A stretch of 40,285 bases of DNA, from positions 1-40,285 of the forward strand of contig JAGCDQ010000033.1 of the NCBI GenBank assembly GCA_017651245.1, written 5' to 3'. The stretch comes from Bacteroidaceae bacterium. GTDB lineage: Bacteria > Bacteroidota > Bacteroidia > Bacteroidales > Bacteroidaceae. The notes below the pieces were generated by a model. It saw nothing but the letters and a program-made list of their open reading frames with translations, had not been told where the DNA came from and did no database searches. Numbering within the stretch: the stretch's first letter is position 1; every line of letters begins with the position of its first letter. Below, piece by piece: positions 1 to 7,174 of the stretch. A program made the translations under genes and the position numbers.

Positions 1-248
1 CCCTTCTGCACCAACGCAAAATGATAACTCACAGGCATCCTGTCCTCATCCGTCTGCGGATCTGCCACATCCACCAACTTCACCCCATTCTCCAAAGTCT
101 TCACCCGAAACCCCTGGGCATACTCCAACGGCATTACCTCAACAGAGTCAGATTCGTTCACTCCCACCTGTCCAGAAGGTGCTTGTTTGCATGCTGTCAT
201 CAGGAAAAGACTGATGATTCCAAACGTCAAAAAAGGAAAATGTTTCAT
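1..248 (-). CDS. Periplasmic substrate-binding lipoprotein of an ABC transporter (5' part only)
   Basis: Only the first 82 codons lie in the window; the gene runs off the left edge. The ATG at 248-246 begins a lipoprotein signal peptide with lipobox LMTAC (Cys20). After a short linker comes YAQGFRV...VKLVDVADPQ, then YHFALVQKG. From memory, this resembles the start of Bacteroidetes solute-binding proteins for iron-siderophore or cobalamin ABC importers (FepB/BtuF type), which would hold ligand at the outer face of the inner membrane. It begins 8 bases after the stop of the TPR gene, so it is probably the last or a late gene of the lptD operon. The lipoprotein call is firm; the substrate-binding call rests on N-terminal resemblance, and the ligand cannot be told. 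Confidence 0.62.
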   Translation of the reverse strand, partial: MKHFPFLTFGIISLFLMTACKQAPSGQVGVNESDSVEVMPLEYAQGFRVKTLENGVKLVDVADPQTDEDRMPVSYHFALVQK

Positions 249-256
249 AACCCGTC

Positions 257-1834
257 TTATTTGTTTTTGATGTTCTGATTTTTCTTGATGATGTTGTAGG
301 CTTGGTAGATGCCGAGTTCGCCTGCTTTGGAGAGGTCGGGGATGGCATGAGGTGTGTCGTCGAGGAGAAGGTAGAGGATGCCGCGGTTGAAGTAGGCTTC
401 GGCAAAGTGGTCGTTCTGCTCGATGACACGGGTGAAGTCTGTGATGGCATCGTTGATGTCGCCTGCCTGGGCTTGTTGGAAAGCTTGCTGGAAGGTGTCG
501 ATGAGGTCGGTCATGCCTGCCTCTCGGTAGATGGCGAGTGTGTTCTCGTTGGGGAGCATGAGCTTGGCTTCTTGCTCGTGGTTCTGCACTCTGCCACGGT
601 ATTCACTTTCGTATTCGGGCTCTTGCTCACGGTTGTCCTCTTCGACGAGCTTCTGGTAGTCGTCGAGATTGACCTGTGACTTCTTGCGAGTCTTGTTCTT
701 CTGGCTGGACGTGGGTGTGGAGTAGCCGTAACGATGGGCAATCTGTTCTTTCAGGATGTGCTCTTCGTCGCGGTTGGCTCCTGCAGTGTCGCCTATCATG
801 CGACGGGCTGCAGCACGGCGTTCGTAGCCGTAGAGGAACTTGGGAAATTCGTTGATGACAGTGGTGTAGTCGCGGATGGCTCCACGGTAGTCGCCTGTGT
901 TCTCGAGCAGGGTGGCACGGTTGAAGGTCGCCATCATGTCGTCGGGGTCGATGGAGAGGATGAAGTTGAAGTCCTCGATGGCGAGATTGTCTTCACCCAC
1001 GTTGGCTCGGAGGAGTCCGCGGTTGTAGTGTCCAACGAAGTTATTGGGTTCGAGTTCGAGGGCACGGTCGTAGTCCGCCATCGCGTCGCGGTAATGGTCG
1101 AGGTGGTAGTGGCATAGGGCACGGTTGATGAGACAGCCTGCCTGCTTGGGATTGAGTCGGAGGGACTCGTCAAACTGCATGATGGCATCTGCATACTGCT
1201 CATGGCTCATGAGGATGTTGGCTTTGGCTGTGATGGCACTGATGTTGTACTTATCCACTTCGATGGCTTTGTCGATGACGACTTCTGCGGCAGCAGTGTC
1301 TTTCTTCTGGAGAAGAATCTGTGCCTTGATGTTGTAGCCGTCAGCCTGTTTCGCCCATTTCCGGATGATGATGTTGCAGATGCTGTCGGCACGTTCGAGG
1401 CTGTCCATCTCAAGGTGGCAGAGGGCAAGGTTGTGCCAGAGGGAGCGGGTGTCTGGCATCATCTCGACGGCGGTCTCGTAGTCGCTGATGGCTTCGGGGA
1501 AGCGTTCGAGGTTGATGTAGGCAAGTCCACGCAGTTCGTAGCTGTTGGGAAAATAGGGATTGCGGCGGATGGTCTCGGTGCAGTCGAGGATGGTGCCTGA
1601 ATAGTCGTCGAGGTAGAATTTCGCCACACCACGGTAGAAGTAGGGTTCGTAGAGGTGCGGCTTGTAGTTGATGACGAGGTTGAAGTAACTGATGGAGAGC
1701 ACGTAGTCATCGTATGCCAGCGCATTGCGGGCAATGTTCATCATGCGGTCGGTGTTGATTTGGGCATAGCCCCCCAGCCCCCAAAGGGGGAGGGTTAACA
1801 CGATGGATAATATGAAACGACGGAATGTGTGCAT
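257..1834 (-). CDS. Exported tetratricopeptide-repeat protein (525 aa)
   Basis: A signal peptide (MHTFRRFILSIVLTLPLWGLGGYAQ) is followed by about nine TPR units recognisable by the A.Y-N/L-A...P pattern (for example YEPYFYRGVAKFYLDDYSGTI and FVGHYNRGLLRANVGEDNLAI), a basic/acidic linker near residues 375-420, and two more TPRs at the C-terminus. TPR arrays are protein-protein scaffolds, so this is probably a periplasmic or envelope-associated adaptor; no catalytic motif is visible. I take the ATG at 1834 rather than an upstream in-frame codon at 1879, because the extra 15 residues overlap the end of def and the signal peptide begins at 1834. The hydrophobic part of the signal peptide is encoded by a GC-rich hairpin repeat. 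It sits downstream of def in the same operon. Confidence 0.8.
   Translation of the reverse strand: MHTFRRFILSIVLTLPLWGLGGYAQINTDRMMNIARNALAYDDYVLSISYFNLVINYKPHLYEPYFYRGVAKFYLDDYSGTILDCTETIRRNPYFPNSYELRGLAYINLERFPEAISDYETAVEMMPDTRSLWHNLALCHLEMDSLERADSICNIIIRKWAKQADGYNIKAQILLQKKDTAAAEVVIDKAIEVDKYNISAITAKANILMSHEQYADAIMQFDESLRLNPKQAGCLINRALCHYHLDHYRDAMADYDRALELEPNNFVGHYNRGLLRANVGEDNLAIEDFNFILSIDPDDMMATFNRATLLENTGDYRGAIRDYTTVINEFPKFLYGYERRAAARRMIGDTAGANRDEEHILKEQIAHRYGYSTPTSSQKNKTRKKSQVNLDDYQKLVEEDNREQEPEYESEYRGRVQNHEQEAKLMLPNENTLAIYREAGMTDLIDTFQQAFQQAQAGDINDAITDFTRVIEQNDHFAEAYFNRGILYLLLDDTPHAIPDLSKAGELGIYQAYNIIKKNQNIKNK
1769..1794. repeat. GC-rich hairpin repeat inside a signal-peptide coding region
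   Basis: CCCCC-AAA-GGGGG (1778-1790), flanked by another C run on the left and AGGG on the right. On the minus strand it reads CTCCCCCTTTGGGGGCTGGG, a motif I recognise from memory as a dispersed element in Prevotella-like genomes. Here it is translated as LPLWGLGG in the TPR protein's signal peptide. No other copy was found in this window. Confidence 0.6.
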
Positions 1835-1835
1835 T

Positions 1836-1863
1836 CTAAGCCCTAAACTCTCAACTCTTAACC
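1836..1863 (-). repeat. Heptad array upstream of the TPR gene
   Basis: Four 7-base units read on the minus strand, GGTTAAG then AGTTGAG, followed by AGTTTAG and GGCTTAG. The array ends one base before the ATG at 1834 and contains the stop codon of def (1858-1860). The period is exact while the units vary. Confidence 0.7.
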
Positions 1864-2418
1864 TCGATTTGGCTTGCACTTGTAATGTGCAGAGAACTTT
1901 CCCTTGCTCATCGCAACGAGCTTGTTCTTGATCATTTGCTTGCGGAAGGGAGAGAGACGGTCCACGAACATCTTGCCGTCTAGGTGGTCGTATTCGTGTT
2001 GGAACACGCGTGCCTCGAAGCCTTCAAGCCAACGCTCCTGCTCCTCGCCATTCTCGTCGAAGTAGTTGACGAGTACTTTGGCAGGACGCTTCACGCTCTC
2101 GTTGATGCCTGGAATGGAGAGACATCCTTCAGACATCGTGACGGTTTCTTCGCTCTCTTCGAGAATCTCAGGATTGATGAATGTATGACGATAGTCCTTG
2201 AACTGTGGCTCATCGTCGGCGAGGGCATCGAGGTCGATGATGAAGAGACGGATGGGCAGACCCACCTGAGGGGCAGCGAGCCCGACGCCTTCGGAACGCT
2301 CGAGGGTCTCAAACATGTTGGCGATTAACTCCTTGAGGTTTGGATATGCCTCGAAGTCAATGTCTTCGGCAACCTTTCTGAGAACGGGTTGCCCGAATAT
2401 GTACATGGGAAGAATCAT
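1858..2418 (-). CDS. def: Peptide deformylase
   Basis: Removes the N-formyl group from the initiator methionine of nascent proteins in the cytoplasm; a metal-dependent hydrolase. All three family motifs are present in order: GVGLAAPQ (residues 44-51), EGCLS (97-101, metal ligand Cys99) and HEYDH (141-145, metal ligands His141 and His145, catalytic Glu142). At 186 aa it has normal length. The start MILPMYIFGQPVLRK matches the usual Bacteroides N-terminus, which supports the ATG at 2418 over the internal Met5. It lies between ruvX and the TPR gene on the same strand. Both its upstream and downstream junctions are built of 7-base tandem repeats, and its stop codon lies inside the downstream array. 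Confidence 0.97.
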   Translation of the reverse strand: MILPMYIFGQPVLRKVAEDIDFEAYPNLKELIANMFETLERSEGVGLAAPQVGLPIRLFIIDLDALADDEPQFKDYRHTFINPEILEESEETVTMSEGCLSIPGINESVKRPAKVLVNYFDENGEEQERWLEGFEARVFQHEYDHLDGKMFVDRLSPFRKQMIKNKLVAMSKGKFSAHYKCKPNRG

Positions 2419-2423
2419 ATCAT

Positions 2424-2458
2424 TTACAATTTGACGATTTACGATTTACAATTTACAA
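2424..2458 (-). repeat. Heptad array between ruvX and def
   Basis: Five 7-base units on the minus strand: two perfect TTGTAAA copies, then TCGTAAA, TCGTCAA and ATTGTAA. It ends 5 bases before the def start codon. The first units also encode the last codons and the stop of ruvX (2446-2448). Confidence 0.75.
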
Positions 2459-2868
2459 TTTTTGCTTTGGAGGAAATCTTCCAAGATAATGGTGGCGCTG
2501 ATCTTGTCGACGAGTGCCTTGTCCTGTCGGGCTTTTTTGCCGATGCCGCTCTGGAGCATGGCCTGATGTGCCAAGACGGAGGTGAAACGCTCGTCGTAAT
2601 AGACAATGTCCTTGCCGGGGAAGAGTTTCTTCAGTCTGTTGAAGAATGGCTCGATGCGCTTCATGTTCTCGCTGTCCTCGCCGTTCATCTGAGTGGGTTT
2701 CCCGACGACGATGGTGCTGACGTCCTCCTTTGCCACATAATCCATGAGGAACTTCTCCAGTTCCTTGGTCTCGATGGTGGCAAGTCCGTTGGCAATCATC
2801 TGCAGGGTGTCGGTCACAGCGATGCCCGTGCGTTTCTTTCCGTAATCTATGGCGAGTATTCTTGACAT
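2446..2868 (-). CDS. ruvX: Putative pre-16S rRNA nuclease / Holliday junction resolvase (YqgF family)
   Basis: A small RNase H-fold nuclease of 140 aa, known for maturing the 5' end of 16S rRNA in E. coli and annotated as a Holliday junction resolvase-like protein. Visible motifs: ILAIDYGKKRTGIAVTD (residues 4-20, with the first catalytic Asp in the IDYG motif), VVGKPTQMNGEDS (mid) and YYDERFTSVLA (near residue 92), the usual YqgF signature order. The ATG at 2868 is the last three bases of a heptad repeat. The C-terminal KNCKL and stop are encoded by a second heptad array, so both ends of this conserved gene touch repeats. It follows lptD and precedes def. Confidence 0.93.
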   Translation of the reverse strand: MSRILAIDYGKKRTGIAVTDTLQMIANGLATIETKELEKFLMDYVAKEDVSTIVVGKPTQMNGEDSENMKRIEPFFNRLKKLFPGKDIVYYDERFTSVLAHQAMLQSGIGKKARQDKALVDKISATIILEDFLQSKNCKL

Positions 2869-2893
2869 AACTCTAAGCTATTAACTCTCAACT
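2866..2893 (-). repeat. Heptad array supplying the ruvX start codon
   Basis: Exactly four 7-base units on the minus strand. The first is AGTTGAG, the second AGTTAAT, the third AGCTTAG and the last AGTTATG, whose final ATG is the ruvX start. It fills nearly the whole gap between the lptD stop (2897-2899) and ruvX. Confidence 0.78.
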
Positions 2894-2896
2894 AAA

Positions 2897-5803
2897 TCAG
2901 TACCATTGGATGGAACTGGAGTAGCTGGATTTCTTGTCGTATTTGAGCGCATCGGTGAGGGTGCTTGCATTGGCACGCAGGGAGATGTGGTAACTGGTGT
3001 AGTTGCCAAACACGAGTCCGCAGGAGATGTTGAAGCAGTGCATGTCGCGTGAGATGTTCACGGTGGTCATGGATATCTTCTTCGTGGTGAAGTCCCATCC
3101 CGATGCAAAGTTGCAGTTCCAGTTGCTTGCCAACTTCAGGTTGCCCGAGAAGTTGAGGTTCTGGGTGAACGAGTAGGGATATCGCATGGTCTTGACGTTG
3201 ATGTCCTTGTTGCGGTCTTCATACATGGTGAGTCCGTAAGAGATGGAGAAGGACCAGGGTATCTGGAACTTCATATAGCCATCTGCATCCAGTCCGTCTT
3301 GAGAATCGTCTCTGTTCTTTCCCTGTTTGCCCGAACTGTCCATATTGGTCTCTAAATCATCCATCTCGTCCTCATCCTCTTCCTTGTTGACGCCATCCTG
3401 CTCGTCTTCGAGGTCTTTCCCTCGTCCAAAGAATCTCATGATACCCTCTTTTATCTTTCTGAACGACTGATTGTTGAAGGTGTAGGAGAGATTCTTCGAC
3501 ATACCTTGGAAACGTCCCCAACGTCCATACGACCATTCCGTGCGGTCGCCCACAACGACGTTGCCGTTTTTGTCAAATTCATAAGCGTAAGTCATGAACA
3601 CAGCACTCATGTTGAATGTGGTCTTTCCCCATTTCAGACGCAAACGTGTGGAGAGGTTTGACCAAGGTTGCCGTTCTGCCGCCATGTTGTAGGAGAGAGA
3701 GGCACCGAGTTCGTCAATGATACTGATTTTCTTGATGGAGTCGTTGCGCGCCTTGATTTTTGCCTCCACGTTGTTGGAGATACTGAAGCTGACTGCCCCT
3801 GTCTTGCCTATGCTGGGAGTTCCGTAGAGAGAACCCGTATAAGGAGAGTAGGGCACTTGGGTGACATTTCCGTCCTCGTCGGTTTTTGTGTAGGTCTTCC
3901 AATAGCCATATCTGCTATCACCGAAGTCTGGTGCATAGCTGAAGCTGACGCTGGGCGTGAAGACGTGACGCACCATCTGGAGTTTCTCTCCGAACACCTT
4001 GGGATTGGGTTTGTAAAAACCATAGAGCTTGGTGTTGGCAGAGAGCGAGAGGTTATAGTCGAACACGCGATTGAAGCCATAGACGGTGTCGCGCACCACC
4101 TGGTTGCGTCCTTCGTCCCAACTCTGAATGACCTTGTTGGTGTACCAACGCTCGGTATAGTTGAGCATCGGGGTGACGTTGATGTATTTCAGGATGTTGA
4201 ATGACGCAGAGATGGGAATGTTGTGCTTCATACCGTTCTTCCAGTCTTTCACCAGCGAGGAATGGAGTAGTTTGTCTTCCTTCGTGGTAATGGAATTGGA
4301 GAGTGTACCCGTGTATTTCATGCTGATTTTCTCATACCAGCGTTCCTTACCCACAACCACCTTGCGTTTGAAGGGATAGAAGGTGGAGAGTGACCACGAC
4401 ATGGACGGAAGAGTCAATGCGATTGTGGAGTCACGCATGTTTTGAGAGATATTCATGGAGCTGGACAGAGAAAGTCCCATTTTGCGGAAATTGTGAGAAT
4501 AGCTGACAGAAGAGGTGCGCGTGCTCTGCGAATAAGAGGTGGGGTTGTAGAGCGACGTGAGATTGTTTTTCTCGTAGGATTGTGTGGCAAAGTTCACACT
4601 GGCGGAGAAAGAACTATTGGGCGATGACTTAGGGTCTGTTCTGTGACTCCATTGCACCTTGAAGTTTTTCTGCACACTATAGTCGGGCATGTTTTTCTCA
4701 CCCTCTTTCGTCACTTGGTAATTGAAGTAGAAGTTGCCAGCATATTTGTAGCGTTTCTTGTAGGTGGTCTGTGTACCGACGCCCCATGAACCTTTGGTGA
4801 AAATCTCGCCGGTCACCTTCAGATCCATGTAATCGCTGATGGCAAAGTAATAGCCACCATCACGCAAATAGAAACCTCGGGTGAACTCATCGCCGTAGGT
4901 GGGCATGATGAAACCGCTGGAATAAGTGCTTGTGATGGGGAAATAGGCGAAGGGTAAAGCCAAAGGAAGTGGCACATCCTCCACCACGAGCCAAGCAGGT
5001 CCCGAGAAGACGCTTTTTCCTGGACGAACTTTGGCACGAGACATACGGATATAGAAGTGGGGGTGCTCCTCGTCGCAAGTGGTGTAAGTACCTCCACGCA
5101 GATAATATACACCTTCAGAGTCTTTCTTGGATTGTTCTGAGGTGAGGAAACCTTCTTCCTGCTCTGTGTAGATATTGGTGATGAAGCCTTTCTTCGTCTT
5201 GAAGTTGTAGGACATCGTTTCGGTCTTGTATTCGTCGCTTCCCTCCCTGAAGATAGGCTTGCCGTACTTGTTGCCGATGGAGTCGAGTCCATAGGTGGCA
5301 TGCACGATGGAGCTGTCCATGTTCATGTTGATGTTCTCTGAAGTGAGGTTGATGTTCTGGTACTTCACATCAGCATTGCCATACAGATAAGCCGTCTTGG
5401 TGCCCATGAAGAATGTCATGGAGTCTTTGGCTGTATAGACCACAGGTGCATCGAGCGCACTCTTCTTTTGTGTCCTGCGAATGGAATCCTCGGCAGCAGC
5501 CACAGAATCGTTCCATTGGATGGCTCTCGACTTGTTTGGCTCTATACCATGTTCGCGGTCAAAACGTGCCTTGAGGGAATCGAGGTTGAGCAGCAAGGAA
5601 TCTGACTCCGATATCGGTGTGGGAGTGCTTGTGCTGTCAGGGGTTTCTACGTCTTGAATGTCAAAGGTGTCCATGTCGGTGCTGTCAACAGCATGATGGT
5701 CGACAACTCGAGGTGATGTGCCGACCAATGGGAAGTTGAAAGCCGTCGTGGATAGTACGGTAATGAGTACGAGAAAAAACGCTATGAACCTTTGACTTCT
5801 CAT
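2897..5803 (-). CDS. lptD: Outer-membrane LPS assembly protein LptD (OstA-like)
   Basis: Inserts lipopolysaccharide into the outer leaflet of the outer membrane with LptE. In the 968 aa product: a hydrophobic export signal (MRSQRFIAFFLVLITVLSTTA), a Ser/Thr/Asp-rich linker (about 35-110), an OstA-type jellyroll (about 120-270, including YLYGNADVKYQNINLTSENI and GFLTSEQSKKDSEGVYYLRGG), then a long beta-barrel domain with alternating aromatic strands to the C-terminus. The FAYFPITSTYSSGFIMPTYG stretch is typical of Bacteroidetes LptD. An acidic low-complexity insert (about 795-838) sits within the barrel, probably in an extracellular loop. The start at 5803 is chosen because a strong promoter covers the twelve codons of the longer frame. 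It is the first gene of the lptD-ruvX-def-TPR operon. Confidence 0.9.
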   Translation of the reverse strand: MRSQRFIAFFLVLITVLSTTAFNFPLVGTSPRVVDHHAVDSTDMDTFDIQDVETPDSTSTPTPISESDSLLLNLDSLKARFDREHGIEPNKSRAIQWNDSVAAAEDSIRRTQKKSALDAPVVYTAKDSMTFFMGTKTAYLYGNADVKYQNINLTSENINMNMDSSIVHATYGLDSIGNKYGKPIFREGSDEYKTETMSYNFKTKKGFITNIYTEQEEGFLTSEQSKKDSEGVYYLRGGTYTTCDEEHPHFYIRMSRAKVRPGKSVFSGPAWLVVEDVPLPLALPFAYFPITSTYSSGFIMPTYGDEFTRGFYLRDGGYYFAISDYMDLKVTGEIFTKGSWGVGTQTTYKKRYKYAGNFYFNYQVTKEGEKNMPDYSVQKNFKVQWSHRTDPKSSPNSSFSASVNFATQSYEKNNLTSLYNPTSYSQSTRTSSVSYSHNFRKMGLSLSSSMNISQNMRDSTIALTLPSMSWSLSTFYPFKRKVVVGKERWYEKISMKYTGTLSNSITTKEDKLLHSSLVKDWKNGMKHNIPISASFNILKYINVTPMLNYTERWYTNKVIQSWDEGRNQVVRDTVYGFNRVFDYNLSLSANTKLYGFYKPNPKVFGEKLQMVRHVFTPSVSFSYAPDFGDSRYGYWKTYTKTDEDGNVTQVPYSPYTGSLYGTPSIGKTGAVSFSISNNVEAKIKARNDSIKKISIIDELGASLSYNMAAERQPWSNLSTRLRLKWGKTTFNMSAVFMTYAYEFDKNGNVVVGDRTEWSYGRWGRFQGMSKNLSYTFNNQSFRKIKEGIMRFFGRGKDLEDEQDGVNKEEDEDEMDDLETNMDSSGKQGKNRDDSQDGLDADGYMKFQIPWSFSISYGLTMYEDRNKDINVKTMRYPYSFTQNLNFSGNLKLASNWNCNFASGWDFTTKKISMTTVNISRDMHCFNISCGLVFGNYTSYHISLRANASTLTDALKYDKKSSYSSSIQWY

Positions 5804-5813
5804 AAAACGGGTG

Positions 5814-5844
5814 CAAAGGTACGAATAAGTGAGCACAATACAAA
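5814..5844 (-). promoter_or_regulatory. Promoter of the lptD operon
   Basis: On the minus strand TTTG (5844-5841), a 19-base spacer, then TAccTTTG (5821-5814), a full Bacteroidetes sigma-factor consensus. Transcription would start within a few bases of 5807, giving a nearly leaderless mRNA and fixing the lptD start at 5803. Confidence 0.85.
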
Positions 5845-5889
5845 GTAAAACTTGAAGTTTTAACTTTTATTGTCGAGCGAGAGTGCATT

Positions 5890-6426
5890 CTATCCAAACC
5901 TTTTAGACCATTTCACAAATCGTTCCACGCCATCGTCGCCAAATTTGGAAAGGGAATGGATGGCTTGCTCCAGCGTCTTTTCTGTGGTGAGTTTGGTCTT
6001 CGAGAAGAATTTGTCGGCATAGCAGATGATTTGTTCCTCAATGGTTTCAGGCAACAAATCCTGATGAGGAACAGGTAGGTTCTGTTTCTCGATTTCTTGC
6101 AAGGAAAGTCCCGCGCCCGTATGTCTCTCACACACTCTGGCGTGACGAGGGAAACCCTCAGCACGAAGCAATTCCGCACCAATGGGACCATGACAAATGT
6201 AAGGTTCTGTGCCAAAGCAATAGATGCCGGCTGCATCGCATCGGAAAATGCCGATGTCATGCAACATCGATGCTTCTTCCACAAATTGACGGTCGGCATT
6301 CAGTTCGGGGTGCTGATCTACAATGGCAAGTGCCTTGTCTGCTACTTTTCGGCTGTGCACCATCAAGATGTGCTTCAGCTCGTTGTCTTCAGGGTAATAT
6401 TTGTCGATGATGGCTTGATAGTTCAT
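5890..6426 (-). CDS. HD-domain phosphohydrolase
   Basis: 178 aa soluble protein of the HD superfamily of metal-dependent phosphohydrolases. Visible metal-binding residues: an early His in HILMVHSRKVAD (about residue 24), the paired His-Asp in MLHDIGIF (56-57), a further His in YICHGPIGAEL (about 79) and a late Asp in ICYADKFFSK (about 137), the expected H...HD...H...D order. The substrate is unknown; family members act on nucleotides, cyclic dinucleotides or related phosphoesters. It overlaps the end of trmN6 by four bases (ATGA), so the two are translationally coupled. It ends before the lptD promoter. The family call is firm; a specific function cannot be given. Confidence 0.85.
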   Translation of the reverse strand: MNYQAIIDKYYPEDNELKHILMVHSRKVADKALAIVDQHPELNADRQFVEEASMLHDIGIFRCDAAGIYCFGTEPYICHGPIGAELLRAEGFPRHARVCERHTGAGLSLQEIEKQNLPVPHQDLLPETIEEQIICYADKFFSKTKLTTEKTLEQAIHSLSKFGDDGVERFVKWSKRFG

Positions 6427-7142
6427 AGATAGAAGTCTTGCGTTAATTGTGCGTATTCAGGAGAACGGTTGTTGTTGGCATCGTAGAGCGTCAGCGTGTT
6501 GGTCTCAGAAGGCTGCATCTTCGTGCTGAACTCCAGTAGTACCCGATTGAAGGATTTCCTTTCTGTGGAACGAATGTTCAGCCGACGAGTTAGGTAGAGT
6601 CTGTTCGCTACACAAATGCTGATGAAATCGGCAGCACTTTGGTGAGGAATGATGACAGAAAAAAGTCCTTCTTCCGTCAATAATTTTGTAGCATTTTCGA
6701 CCAAGATTTCGAAGGGTAAAGAGGTGGTGTGACGAGCCTTGTCTCTCGCCTGATTACCTCCTAAAGTGTCTTCTGTATAAAATGGTGGGTTTGAAACGAT
6801 TAAATCAAATTGTCTAGAGAAAGAGTTGATGTCTGAAAAATCTTGTTTCTCTATCGAAATTCGTGTCTTGAAAGGTGTGCTTTCCACGTTCTCTTTTGCC
6901 TGCTCCAGAGAAGCCTCGTCAATGTCAATTCCCACGATGTTGGCAGCAGGAAATCTTTGTGCCAGCATCAGGGCAATCAACCCTGTTCCTGTACCCACAT
7001 CCAGTATCCTGAATGGGGTGGAAATCGTGTTGAAATTCGAGCCTGCCCACGCCCCAAGCAACACACCATCCGTCCCGACCTTCATGGCAGAACGGTCGTG
7101 GCGAATGGTGAATTGTTTGAAACGAAAATCGGGAGTAGCCAA
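6423..7142 (-). CDS. trmN6: tRNA1(Val) A37 N6-methyltransferase (TrmN6/YfiC type)
   Basis: SAM-dependent methyltransferase modifying adenine 37 next to the anticodon of tRNA-Val. Motif I ILDVGTGTGLIALMLA (46-61) binds SAM, an acidic GIDIDE follows (71-76), and the catalytic NPPF of N6-adenine methylases is at 118-121 in LIVSNPPFYTED. The start appears to be TTG at 7142: the conserved family N-terminus FRFKQFTIRHDRSAMKVGTDG begins at residue 6, and the next Met is inside it. Just upstream lie three heptad repeats. It follows uxaC by 32 bases and overlaps the HD gene by ATGA. A TTG start after a repeat array may keep its translation low. Confidence 0.9.
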   Translation of the reverse strand: MATPDFRFKQFTIRHDRSAMKVGTDGVLLGAWAGSNFNTISTPFRILDVGTGTGLIALMLAQRFPAANIVGIDIDEASLEQAKENVESTPFKTRISIEKQDFSDINSFSRQFDLIVSNPPFYTEDTLGGNQARDKARHTTSLPFEILVENATKLLTEEGLFSVIIPHQSAADFISICVANRLYLTRRLNIRSTERKSFNRVLLEFSTKMQPSETNTLTLYDANNNRSPEYAQLTQDFYL

Positions 7143-7147
7143 GTGCG

Positions 7148-7168
7148 TTTACTGTTTACAGTTTAGTG
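7148..7168 (-). repeat. Heptad array upstream of trmN6
   Basis: Three 7-base units on the minus strand, CACTAAA then CTGTAAA then CAGTAAA, ending 5 bases before the TTG start of trmN6 and filling most of the uxaC-trmN6 gap. Confidence 0.65.
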
Positions 7169-7174
7169 GGCTGG

